Positions 47,086 through 55,385 of a stretch of DNA of 64,000 nucleotides are shown here, piece by piece. Every line of letters begins with the position of its first letter. Position 1 is the first letter of the stretch. A program made the translations under genes and the position numbers. This DNA is from Ceratobasidium sp. AG-K (lineage: Eukaryota; Basidiomycota; Agaricomycetes; Cantharellales; Ceratobasidiaceae), in contig JAWNGF010000009.1 in NCBI GenBank assembly GCA_037039685.1, positions 2,356,001 through 2,420,000 on the forward strand. The letters run 5' to 3'. Below the pieces are notes generated by a model, which was given only the letters and a program-made list of their open reading frames with translations, had not been told where the DNA came from and did no database searches.

Positions 47086-49072
47086 CTTGCCTTTTCCCGA
47101 CTCGGGTTCCTCTTCAATTTTTCCTTCCCTTCCTTTGAGGTTAGGTTCCTCCTTTTTCCATTCCTTCTCCGGGCACTTGGCAAGCATGTGTTTGTCTGCT
47201 CTGCATTTCAGGCAGCGTCTTGAGGAAATCCTAGCCTTGTAAACCTCATCTGGGAGTCTCTTTGTAGAGCTAGAGGATGCTGTTATTGTCTTTTTACCTG
47301 TTGTGTTCTTGATTGCTTGTAGTTTCTGATCAATGGAGATTGCGATTGATATCCATCAATCAAGGGATAGTTCTCGTTCTGTCCCATCTTCGTTGATTAG
47401 GGTCAGTTCGAAACGAGCCAGTTCGGTCTTGACTTCAGGCTTCAACCCTTCCTTGAATTGGTTGATCAGAGCTTCCTGACCCCAGTTTACGTCTACCAGA
47501 GGATATCAGAATTCCGAAGCATAGTTTGCTACTGAGTTGTTCTGTTTGCATTTTCGGATGTCCGATTCGGATTTAGCCTTTTTGTTGGGGTCGCTGAACT
47601 GTTCCATGAAGTGTGCCTTGAAACTTTCCCATGTAGCAAGGTTTTGGTTATTTTCCCTTTGGTTAAGCGATCGTAAGAGTACTTGTGCCCAGTGGGTGGC
47701 GGCTTTGTTCTCGGATTTGAAGTTGGCTAGAGCTTCGCGGATCCTTTCTTTGTTGGAAGTGTATTGATCGCCTAGACGTACAAAGTAGCTCTCCATTTGT
47801 GTGATGAACATTTCGGCACCTTCTCCTTTCTTTCCGTCAAAGGCTTCTGGACGAGTCACCTTGGGACGACGTGGTCCGCTACCAATGTTTGGGTTCTCAG
47901 TCAGTCGTTGGATTCTTAATTCTAATTCGTTGATTCTGGTAGATTCCGCGTCTGGATTTGGTGGAGAATTTGATCGCCTGGATGGGATCCCATGGAGGGA
48001 CGCTTCGTCCATTTCTTCTCGCATGTTGTTGATAGTTTCCTGAACTTCTGTGATTTTGGTGGTAAAGGAGGTTCCTTCCTGTTGTAAGGTTTCTAATCCT
48101 TGTGTTACTGCCTCGTTCCATTCGAGTTGCCCTTGTCTGGTAGTGTTGAGTTCTTTGCGTATATTGTTCACTAGTCCTTGAGTGTTGTTAACCTCATTTC
48201 AAAGGCGGGTTATGTCTTGACCGACTAAGAAGGAATTATGTTTGCCATTTCTTGCTGAGTTCAGAATGTCCGTCAAGGTGCCTTGTAGGGTGTTGATGGA
48301 GTCGTTAAAGATTTGCTGGTTGTTTGCTAGAACTTGTGTGGCCTGTTCTAGGCTGCTAAGCCTTCGATCTATAGTGACTCTCATTCCGTCTATAACCCTA
48401 AGGGTGGCGTTGTGTCTTCCTTCTAGAAGGTTGTCCAGGTCGTCTAGATTACTGATTACAGTCCTGCTGCTAGAGCTGGAACTTGAGCTTGAGCTTCCTG
48501 GATCGCCGGTGTTTTGTTGTACCGGGGCCAATTGTCCGGAGTAACCCTGTGGAACATACGGTGGTGCTGGGATTGCTGGTGTGACTGGCTGGGAAGCCAC
48601 GGGGATTGGTCCTGCGTTGGTGATGGTTCCTCCAATTTGGGGAACTGTAGGGACATTGGGAATGTGTGGTGTAGGAGGGGGTCTAATGGGAGCAAGTGAC
48701 ACGCCCCCATGAGCCTCAGGTTGGGGAGAAAAGAACTGCCTCCTAGTCCCTAGTGGCCATAAAGGACGTGATAGCCCTGGACTTCCAGTTGGAATGCGAA
48801 TTGCAGCTGGAGTCGGGTCATTTGTGAGATCTCCTGGTTCCCTATTTGTGATAGTGGGTTCTTCCTCTTGTACAGTTGTCATGTCGGTGATGCCGAAGGC
48901 TCCCGGCATTGATGTTTGGCTTTGGGAGTGTGATCAGGCAGGACCTCCCGCTTGAATTTGTGCAATATCTTGTTCGTTTAGTGATCCTGTGGGCCTTGCC
49001 ACCCAACTGGGTCCTCTTCTTGTTGATATAGTGGATGAGGGGCGTGACCCTCCATCTTCTTGAATAGACATA
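47086..49072 (-). pseudogene. family C element II gag
   Basis: The start MSIQEDGGSRPSSTISTRRG at 49072 is followed by a Pro-rich, Ser-run region, a coiled-coil stretch (INNMREEMDE, INELELRIQRL), the capsid-like core (RPEAFDGKKGEGAEMFI, THWAQVLLRSL, WESFKAHFMEQFSDP) and a zinc knuckle CLKCRADKHMLAKC (CX2CX4HX4C). Four premature stops, all TGA, lie at 48934-48936, 48199-48201, 47506-47508 and 47356-47358; sense context suggests Arg at most of them (for example ASEF*YPL). The natural end is the TAA after GKVSL near 47085. Confidence 0.78.
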
Positions 49073-49086
49073 TTGTATGTTGTTAA

Positions 49087-49098
49087 GCTTGTTTTGTA
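49087..49098 (-). promoter_or_regulatory. predicted self-primer-binding site of family C element II
   Basis: Minus strand ACAAAACAAGCT, two bases inside the 5' LTR (which ends at 49101). It is the perfect complement of AGCTTGTTTTGT, found in the LTR at 49261-49272 about 35 nt downstream of the TATA box, where the mRNA should begin. This is the Tf1/sushi self-priming layout. No tRNA match was tested. Confidence 0.65.
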
Positions 49099-49100
49099 AT

Positions 49101-49565
49101 GTCGTAAGCTTCTTCTTGGTGGCTATGAGACAAGCCGCGAGGGAGAGTGGACGGTACTAAGACCTAAGTGACCTCTTGAACCGCAACACACTTAAGCGTC
49201 TGTAGGCTCTTGAGGGTAGGGGTGGTTCAAAGCGTCACTCAGAAGGGATGTTTTGACGAGACAAAACAAGCTGGGGTTACCAGGCTTGTTGGTCCTCTAT
49301 ATATATACAGAAAGTGACTGAGTCAAACAAGACGCAGCCACACGAGTCATACATACAAGCCAGTCAGGAGTGTCCATGTGAGTCATGCTGTATGAACAGA
49401 CATGACTCGTACAAAGCACAGTCGCGTTACACAGTGTAACACATAACCACAAGAAGGTGGCAACACGACAGGAAAGAGAACAAGGGAAGAAACACAAACA
49501 CGTACATATACATAGGAAAGGATGAGACTTAGGCGAGTCCAATGGCGGGGGCATGGCTCACGGCA
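49101..49565 (-). repeat. 5' LTR of family C element II (465 bp)
   Basis: TGTCGTAAGC to CTCACGGCA on the plus strand. It contains the TATA box (about 49298-49307, minus strand) and, about 35 nt downstream, the sequence that pairs with the primer-binding site. Confidence 0.87.
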
Positions 49566-49982
49566 GATGGCACTAAGACCTAAGTGACCTCTTGAACCGC
49601 AACACACTTAAGTGTCTGTAGGCTCTAAAGGGTAGGGGTGGTTCAAAGTGTCACTCAAAAGGGAATGTTTGACGAGACAAAACAAGCTGGGGTTACCAGG
49701 CTTGTTGGTCCTCTATATATATATGCAAAGTGGCCAAGTCATACAAAGCGTAGCCACCTGAGTCACAACAGTCTACCAATCAGGAGTGTCCATGTGAGTC
49801 ATGCTGTATGAACAGACATGACTCGTACAAAGCACAGCCGCGTTACACAGTGTAACACATAACCACAAGAAGGTGGCAACGCGGCAGGAAAACAAGGGGA
49901 AAGAAAAACACAAACACAAACATAAACAACAAGAGAGGAAGAGACGTAGACGAGTCCGATGTTGAGAGCATGGCTCACAACA
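49566..49982 (-). repeat. truncated family C LTR, tandem to the 5' LTR of element II
   Basis: It lacks the first 55 or so bases of the LTR (plus-strand left end) but has an intact right end (CTCACAACA), which abuts family A gag at 49983. It is more diverged than the element II pair. It may be the 5' LTR of element I or of a third family C copy; the sequence cannot decide. Confidence 0.75.
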
Positions 49983-51021
49983 CACAGCCTTTTGCATTCC
50001 TGGAAACACTTGAGATTTTTCCATATTGCAACCCCCCTGTAGGTTTTGACATGAAGACACAATTGCTTATGTTGAACCTTTGGCCTAGTGAAGTGTTTGC
50101 AGTGTTTGTGGCCATCTTGGATGTAGTTTGTTTTGAGGTGCTGGCTTGTAGACTTTGAACCCTTTTTGGTGCATTAATGGCATTCATTGTGGAATTGACT
50201 TCCAGGGCTTGTTTGCAAACTTGGTTAAATGTCCTTGTTGCTTCATGGGGTTTGAAGTTCTGTGACACCATGGCCATTTTGATTTCATCTTTAAGACTGT
50301 TGTAGAAATCATCACAAAGTACTCAATCAGTGTACCCAAGTACCAATGAATAAGTGACAAAATCCCGTAGATAATCTTGAATGGAATTCTTCTGGACCAA
50401 TTTTTTGTATAGTTGTCTATATTGGTCAAGTTTGTGAATGTTGCCAAACCTAGCTTGCATTTTGTTCCAGAATTCATCTATGTTGTGCAGCCAATTGGTT
50501 GCTCCTCTTCTTGCTGTATCTACGTCAATTCCAGGTTGCATCCACACGTAGGCGGGCCCTTTGCAATAACCCATGATATAAGTAATTTTTTGTTCTGTAG
50601 TTGCCTGTGGGGATGTATGGTTTATGTACAGAGTACATTGCAATTTAAACTTGTCAAATTTGTCTACATCTCCAGAGAATTCTTCTGGAGGATGCATCTT
50701 GAGTTTGTATCCTGGAGTGGTTGTTGATGCAGTTGTGGAGGGTGTTGCTCCCAGGTTTGTTAGTGATTGGGATACCACAGTTATTAGTTGGTGAAGAGGC
50801 GCAATCTGTGAGGTTTGGTTTTGGATTGCCATGACATCCGCAACAGTGTTGTCAATTCCTTGTTCTAGCGTGGTAGTGATGTTATTTAAGGCATTGATGT
50901 GACCGTTTATCTTTTGCACTTCATCTATCAGAGCATTGATTGCATGTGCTACTACATCAGGTGGGGATGTTTCAGATATTTGGGTGAACCCTCCTTGACT
51001 TGGTGATGGGGCTCTAGACAT
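49983..51021 (-). pseudogene. gag of the minus-strand family A element, 3'-truncated
   Basis: From MSRAPSPSQGGFTQISETS at 51021 it follows the intact family A gag (YKLKMHPPEEFSGDVDKF, CTLYINHTSPQATTEQK, RFGNIHKLDQYRQLYKKL) to SSVSRNAKG near 49983, where a family C LTR cuts it before the zinc knuckle. An in-frame TGA occurs near 50322 (GYTD*VL), where the intact copy has Gln. Confidence 0.8.
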
Positions 51022-51044
51022 ATTGGAGCAGGGAGAAGTGTGAA

Positions 51045-51860
51045 TTTATTGGGAGCCTAGACTGTACAGAATATTGCAAATCCTTCTGCGCACTTGTCTA
51101 TCTTTGATAACACATAAACTTCTTAGAAACACCAATTCAAGATTTTTGTCTTCCAGAAACAATGCGTTGATCACTCCTAGTTTGTTGTACTGTTTGTATA
51201 TATAGTTATGATGAACGTCTTCAATAAAGAGTGATAGGGATTCTAGCCTGAGCTGTTCCCTGTGTTGTTCCTGTGTGAGTCAAGGTCTTGGTCCCACTGA
51301 AAAGGATTGGGAGCAATGGTGTTAAGATGGTTTAGAAGGCAGTAATCCTGATTGATAGGAATACGCACCTCTGATGCGAGGGGGCAGTATTGGCTCTTGA
51401 TTTTGTCTTTGAGAGTCTTGATGGTGCGCCACTGACGTTTATTGTTGTTGATGAGATTTTTGACCTTTCAAGTATGTTTTTCTTGAATTTTAATGAGCTG
51501 GTTGCAGTTTTCAATCAGGACATGGATTTGTTCTTGTAGGCACTTGACTTTGATGTTGGTGTCAGCAAGGTTTATGCTTTGCACGTGGTCTTGATTGGCT
51601 TGTTGCTTGTTTGTATTCTTGATGCTGATTTCAATGAACTCAAGCCTTGAGTGAAGTGCTTGATAGTTGGCTTTGAATTGGTTGTAGTTTTTGTTGTTTC
51701 TTGTATGTTCAACCCTTAGTTCCTCTGCTTGCTCAACCTGATCTTCTTCTAGTACTTCAATTCAACTGTTTAACTTGTTGACCTTGGTGTCTAGATCAAG
51801 TACAAAGTCTTTTAGTCTAAAGACTGCTTTGCAGAGGCTAAAAAATGCGGGGAACACTTT
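51045..51860 (-). pseudogene. upstream coiled-coil frame of the minus-strand family A element
   Basis: This is the decayed counterpart of the frame at 53159-53970: VFRLKDFVLDLDTKVNKLNS, a stop where the intact copy has Gln, then EVLEEDQVEQAEELR and further heptads. TGA replaces CGA (Arg) in KHT*KV and GPRP*LT. The same overlap and frame change to the second frame (EQHREQLRLESL) is present, which shows that the two-frame layout is old. Confidence 0.6.
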
Positions 51861-52255
51861 TAAGGTTAATCAGTTAGTTACTAATTAATCCCTTTTTAGT
51901 GTGTACTGATGGAAACAACAAATTGGTGGGGTTCTTGATGGATATGAGTGTTAACTTGGGTGGTGCTCCAACCACTTTCCAGATTGACTTGAGAGGAACT
52001 GGCTTCCTTGAGATGTTGATAGGGATGTGAAGGGTGCTGAACGCTAAGCTTTTGCTCTATATACTCCTTATCTGATCTTATCAGTTATCAACAGCCTTGG
52101 GCAAGCGTGATAACAACAGTGTATAACAGAGTAAGGGTGTATTTAGCTGACTAAAGCCACTATGACCCAAAAGAGGATAACGATTGGGTTCACTGACAGC
52201 GTATAGCAATGTGGGACTACTGGTCTATATCAAGTATAGCTCTTTGTCCGTTGTA
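51861..52255 (-). other. 5' leader of the minus-strand family A element (distal part)
   Basis: Reverse complement of the leader at about 52760-53150. It was separated from its first 80 or so bases (59215-59295) by insertion of the plus-strand element at the duplicated CTATG. Confidence 0.8.
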
Positions 52256-52260
52256 CTATG
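52256..52260. other. 5-bp target-site duplication, left (family A plus copy)
   Basis: CTATG, repeated at 59210-59214. Five bases is the usual Ty3/Gypsy length. Confidence 0.85.
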
Positions 52261-52675
52261 TGTCATGAGCTGACTAAGCTCAGACATTTTATTCTGATTT
52301 TATATCTTTTTTTCCGAACACTTTCCTTTTTTGGTACAAATGTCCTCTGGTGCTTAACTTGTATCATGTGATGTATTTGTCTCTTCATTTGATATTGGTG
52401 ATACTTCCGGAACTTCCAGAATGTCGAGTCATACCTCTTATCTCGCTTATCATTGGTTGTACTCGGCTTTCCCACACTGATAGATGATGACGTGGCCTTG
52501 ATCTCACGTGTATATAAACCCAGAGGTCAAGCCGGTTAACGACAAGGCTTGACCTCCTCTCCACTAGGACTTGCCCAATCAAATCCTCTCGCTTATCACC
52601 ACTCCTTGGGTTCTAAGACTTGTCTAAGTCAAACCCCTTAACCTTATATATACCTAATTGACCCAAGTCGGGACA
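52261..52675 (+). repeat. 5' LTR of the plus-strand family A element (415 bp)
   Basis: TGTCATGAGC to GTCGGGACA, with TGTC/GACA inverted ends. It holds a TATA box (TATATAAA, 52511-52518) and an 11-bp inverted repeat, GAGGTCAAGCC at 52523-52533 and GGCTTGACCTC at 52546-52556, around the expected transcription start. Confidence 0.9.
52511..52518 (+). promoter_or_regulatory. TATA box in family A LTR
   Basis: TATATAAA, 33 nt upstream of the AAGGCTTGACCT element that would form the mRNA 5' end. It is absent from the short LTRs of the minus-strand copy. Confidence 0.65.
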
Positions 52676-52677
52676 TT

Positions 52678-52689
52678 AGGTCAAGCCTT
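52678..52689 (+). promoter_or_regulatory. predicted self-primer-binding site of family A
   Basis: AGGTCAAGCCTT, two bases inside the 5' LTR, is the exact complement of AAGGCTTGACCT at 52544-52555 in the LTR, just at the expected transcript start. This matches the self-priming used by Tf1 and related chromodomain elements, where the mRNA 5' end folds back onto the primer-binding site. Confidence 0.7.
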
Positions 52690-53149
52690 TCCTAGCATTG
52701 GCTTTAAGCCCCTGCTCTTCCACCAAGTAGATAGAACGTACACGGGAAAACGGGCATAGTACAACGAACAAAGAGCTATACTTGATACAGACCAGTAGTC
52801 CCACATCGCTATACGCTGTCAGTGAACCCAATTGTTATCCTCTTTCGGGTCATAGCGGCTTTAGTCAGCTAAATACACCCTTACTCTGTTATACACTGTC
52901 GCTATCACGCCCGCCCAAGGCTGTTGATAACTGATAAGATCAGAAAAGGAGTATATAAAGCAAAAGCTTAGCGCCTAGCACCCTTCACATCCAAACCAAC
53001 ATCTCGAGGAAGCCAGATCCTTTCAAGCAAAAACTGGAAAGTGGTCAGAGCACCACCCAAGTTAACACTCTCATCCATCAAGAACCACATCAATTTCTCG
53101 TTTCCATCAGTACGCACTAAAAAGGGACTAATTAGTAACTAACTAATTA
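52690..53149 (+). other. untranslated leader of family A element, no ATG
   Basis: No ATG occurs from the expected transcript start (about 52544) until 53319. A second TATA-like element (GTATATAAAGC) lies near 52951 and is kept in similar form in the minus-strand copy. Confidence 0.6.
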
Positions 53150-53158
53150 ACCTTAAAA

Positions 53159-53970
53159 GTGTTCCCTGCATTTTTTAGCCTCTGCAAAGCAGTCTTTAGA
53201 CTAAAAGACTTTGTACTCGATCTAGACACCAAAGTCAACAAATTAAACAGTCAAATTGAAGTACTAGAAGAAGATCAAGTCAAACAAGCAGAGGATTTAA
53301 AGATCAAACGTACCAGAAATGACGAAAACTATAATCAACTCGAAGCCGATTACCAATCTCTTCATTCAAGGCTCGAGTTCATCGAAATCAACCTTGACAA
53401 CACCAACAAGCAACAAGCCGATCAAGACCGTGTCCAAAGCTTAAATCTAACTGACACCAATATTGAAGTTGAGCGCTTACAAGAACAAACCCGCGTCTTG
53501 ATCGAGAATTGCGACCAACTCATCAAAATCCAAGAAAAACACACTCGAAAGGTCGAAAATCTCATCAACAACAACAAACGTCAGTGGCGTACCATCGAAA
53601 CCCTTAAGGACAAAATCAAGGGCAAATACTGTCATCTCGCAGCAGAAGTGCATATTCCTATTAACCAGGATTACCACCTTCTAAATCACCTTGATACCAT
53701 TGCACCCAACCCTTTTCAGTGGGACCAAGACCTCGACTCACACAGGAACAACATAGGGAACAGCTTAGACTAGAGTCCCTAAAACTCTTTATTGAAGACG
53801 TTCATTGTAACTACATATACGAACAGTACGACGAACTAGGAGTAATCAACGCGTTGTTCTTGGAGGACAAAAATCTTGAATTGATATTTCTGAGAAGTTT
53901 GCGCATCATCAAAGACAGAAGGGTTCGAAGAAGAATCCGGGATATTTTGTACGGCCTTGGCTCCCAATAA
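53159..53970 (+). CDS. coiled-coil frame upstream of gag, in two overlapping phases
   Basis: The first phase (53159-53773) encodes a long heptad-rich coil (VLDLDTKVNKLNSQIEVLEE, YQSLHSRLEFIEINLDN, VENLINNNKRQWRTIETLKD) with no in-frame ATG. The second phase (-1 relative, open from 53695 to 53970) continues with EQHREQLRLESLKLFIEDVH and RRVRRRIRDILYGLGSQ. In the overlap, C-CCT-TTT at 53710-53716 lies in the right register for a -1 slippery heptamer. The minus-strand copy has the same two-phase layout. How translation starts is unclear: a spliced first exon or a non-ATG start are possible. Function is unknown; a Gag-like or virion-associated coiled coil is a guess. Confidence 0.45.
53710..53716 (+). 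promoter_or_regulatory. candidate -1 ribosomal frameshift heptamer
   Basis: C CCT TTT, read in the phase of the upstream coiled-coil frame (AAC-CCT-TTT), fits X XXY YYZ. It lies within the only window (53695-53773) where a -1 shift could join the two phases. No downstream stem was verified. Confidence 0.35.
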
Positions 53971-53997
53971 ATTTCTAAATTTTTTCCCCGCTCCATT

Positions 53998-55350
53998 ATG
54001 TTGAGAGCCCCATCACCTAGTCAAGGGGGATTTGCCCAAATTTCAGCAACATCCGGACCCGATGTAGTTGCACATGCAATCAATGCCTTAATAGACGAAG
54101 TGCAAAAAATTAACGGACATATTAATGCCTTAAATGGTATCACTTCTACCTTAGAACAGGGCATTGACAATAACATTGCCGATATCCATGCTATTCAAAA
54201 TCAAACGGCACAAATTGCACCACTTCACCAATTAATGAATGCAGTGTCTCAATCACTTGCAAACCTGGGTGCAACACCCTCAACCACTGCTTCAACAACC
54301 ACCCCAGGATACAAACTCAAAATGCATCCCCCAGAAGAATTTTCTGGAGATGTAGATAAATTTGACGAGTTTAAGTCGCAATGTACTTTGTACATAAACC
54401 ACACATCCCCACAAGCAACCACAGAACAAAAAATCACCTATATCATGGGTTATTGCAAGGGGCCTGCCTATGTATGGATGCAACCTGGAATTGATGCAGA
54501 CACGGCAACAAGGGGAGCAACAATTTGGCTACATGACATGGATGAATTCTGGAACAAAATGCAAGCCAGGTTTGGCGACGTTCACAAGATTGATCGATAT
54601 AGACAACTATACAAGAAATTGACCCAGAAGAACTCTGTCCAAGATTACCTACGAGACTTCGTTACTTATTCATCGGTACTTGGGTACACTGATCAAGTAC
54701 TTCGGGATGATTTCTATGACGGTCTTAAAGATGAAATCAGGATGGCCATGGTGGCACAGAACTTTAAACCCCATGAAATAACAAGGACATTCAATCAAGT
54801 TTGTGAAAGAGCCCTGGAAATCGACTCCACAATGAATGCCATTAATGCACCCAAAAGATCGCAAAACCCACAATCCAGCACTTCAAAGCAAACTACTTCT
54901 AAAACAACCACAACCACCCCAAGTACCTCACTGGGTCAAAGATTCAACGTAAACAATCGTGTCTTTATGTCAAAACCTACAGGAGGGGTACAATACAGCA
55001 AAATCTCAAGCATTACCAGAAATGCGAAGGGTCGCCTCGTTCCACAGATCTCCTGGGACGATGGGACAAAAGGAAATGTCCCTTTTGGAGCAATTCAAAA
55101 AGACACCCGAACTAGTACCTTCAACGCTCCAATTATTCAAACACCCAAATCGTCCACTCCTACTAAAGACCCCAACGCAATGGATCTTGATGGGAAAGGA
55201 AAAGGACCAATGATTTGCTTCACCTGCGGTGGCAAGGGACACTCAGCAAGAGTCTGTCCTTCCAAGAACACAGCCTCAGGGTTTGAAGCTCAGATTGAAG
55301 AAATGTCTTCAGACATCGAATCGGGAAAAGACGTCACCAAGGCTTATTAA
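53998..55350 (+). CDS. Gag of family A element, 450 residues
   Basis: It starts MLRAPSPSQGGFAQISATSG. A helical N-terminal region (VVAHAINALIDEVQKINGHI) is followed by the capsid-like core (YKLKMHPPEEFSGDVDKFDE, ATTEQKITYIMGYCKGPAYV, WNKMQARFGDVHKIDRYRQL, DYLRDFVTYSSVLGYTDQVL), a Ser/Thr-rich linker and one zinc knuckle, CFTCGGKGHSARVC (CX2CX4HX4C), near residues 406-420. Gag forms the cytoplasmic particle that packages the element RNA. It ends at TAA 55348; pol starts 36 nt later in a different phase, so pol is not a simple readthrough product. Confidence 0.88.
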   Translation: MLRAPSPSQGGFAQISATSGPDVVAHAINALIDEVQKINGHINALNGITSTLEQGIDNNIADIHAIQNQTAQIAPLHQLMNAVSQSLANLGATPSTTASTTTPGYKLKMHPPEEFSGDVDKFDEFKSQCTLYINHTSPQATTEQKITYIMGYCKGPAYVWMQPGIDADTATRGATIWLHDMDEFWNKMQARFGDVHKIDRYRQLYKKLTQKNSVQDYLRDFVTYSSVLGYTDQVLRDDFYDGLKDEIRMAMVAQNFKPHEITRTFNQVCERALEIDSTMNAINAPKRSQNPQSSTSKQTTSKTTTTTPSTSLGQRFNVNNRVFMSKPTGGVQYSKISSITRNAKGRLVPQISWDDGTKGNVPFGAIQKDTRTSTFNAPIIQTPKSSTPTKDPNAMDLDGKGKGPMICFTCGGKGHSARVCPSKNTASGFEAQIEEMSSDIESGKDVTKAY

Positions 55351-55385
55351 GGAGCCAAGTACTTGGTGATATATTAGCTAGTAAT

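Larger units (their letters stand above)
42316..49565 (-). mobile_element. family C Ty3/Gypsy element II, full length but inactivated
   Basis: LTRs at 42316-42782 and 49101-49565 are nearly identical (about five base changes, all at CpG, and one indel), so insertion was fairly recent. Order on the minus strand: 5' LTR, self-priming site, gag, protease-RT-RNase H-integrase-chromodomain, ORF3, polypurine tract, 3' LTR. At least six in-frame premature stops, all TGA, disable it. The flanks (ATTCT on the left, GATGG on the right) do not form a target-site duplication, so one side was rearranged after insertion. Confidence 0.85.

Noticed and set aside
43131..49072. In-frame TGA codons as selenocysteine or reassigned codons
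   Set aside because: Host genes in the window use TGG for Trp and normal stops, and the other copies have Arg at the comparable positions; CpG decay explains them better.
42316..49570. Clean 5-bp duplication around element C-II
   Set aside because: The flanks ATTCT and GATGG do not match, so none is claimed.
42316..49982. Repeated near-identical 460-bp units as a CRISPR-like or satellite array
   Set aside because: They are LTRs, with TG...CA ends, TATA box, adjacent polypurine tracts and gag-pol between them.
52261..52582. Minus-strand frames inside the family A LTRs (52263-52582 and 58797-59009)
   Set aside because: They are the same LTR sequence read backwards, lack any domain and cover the promoter region.
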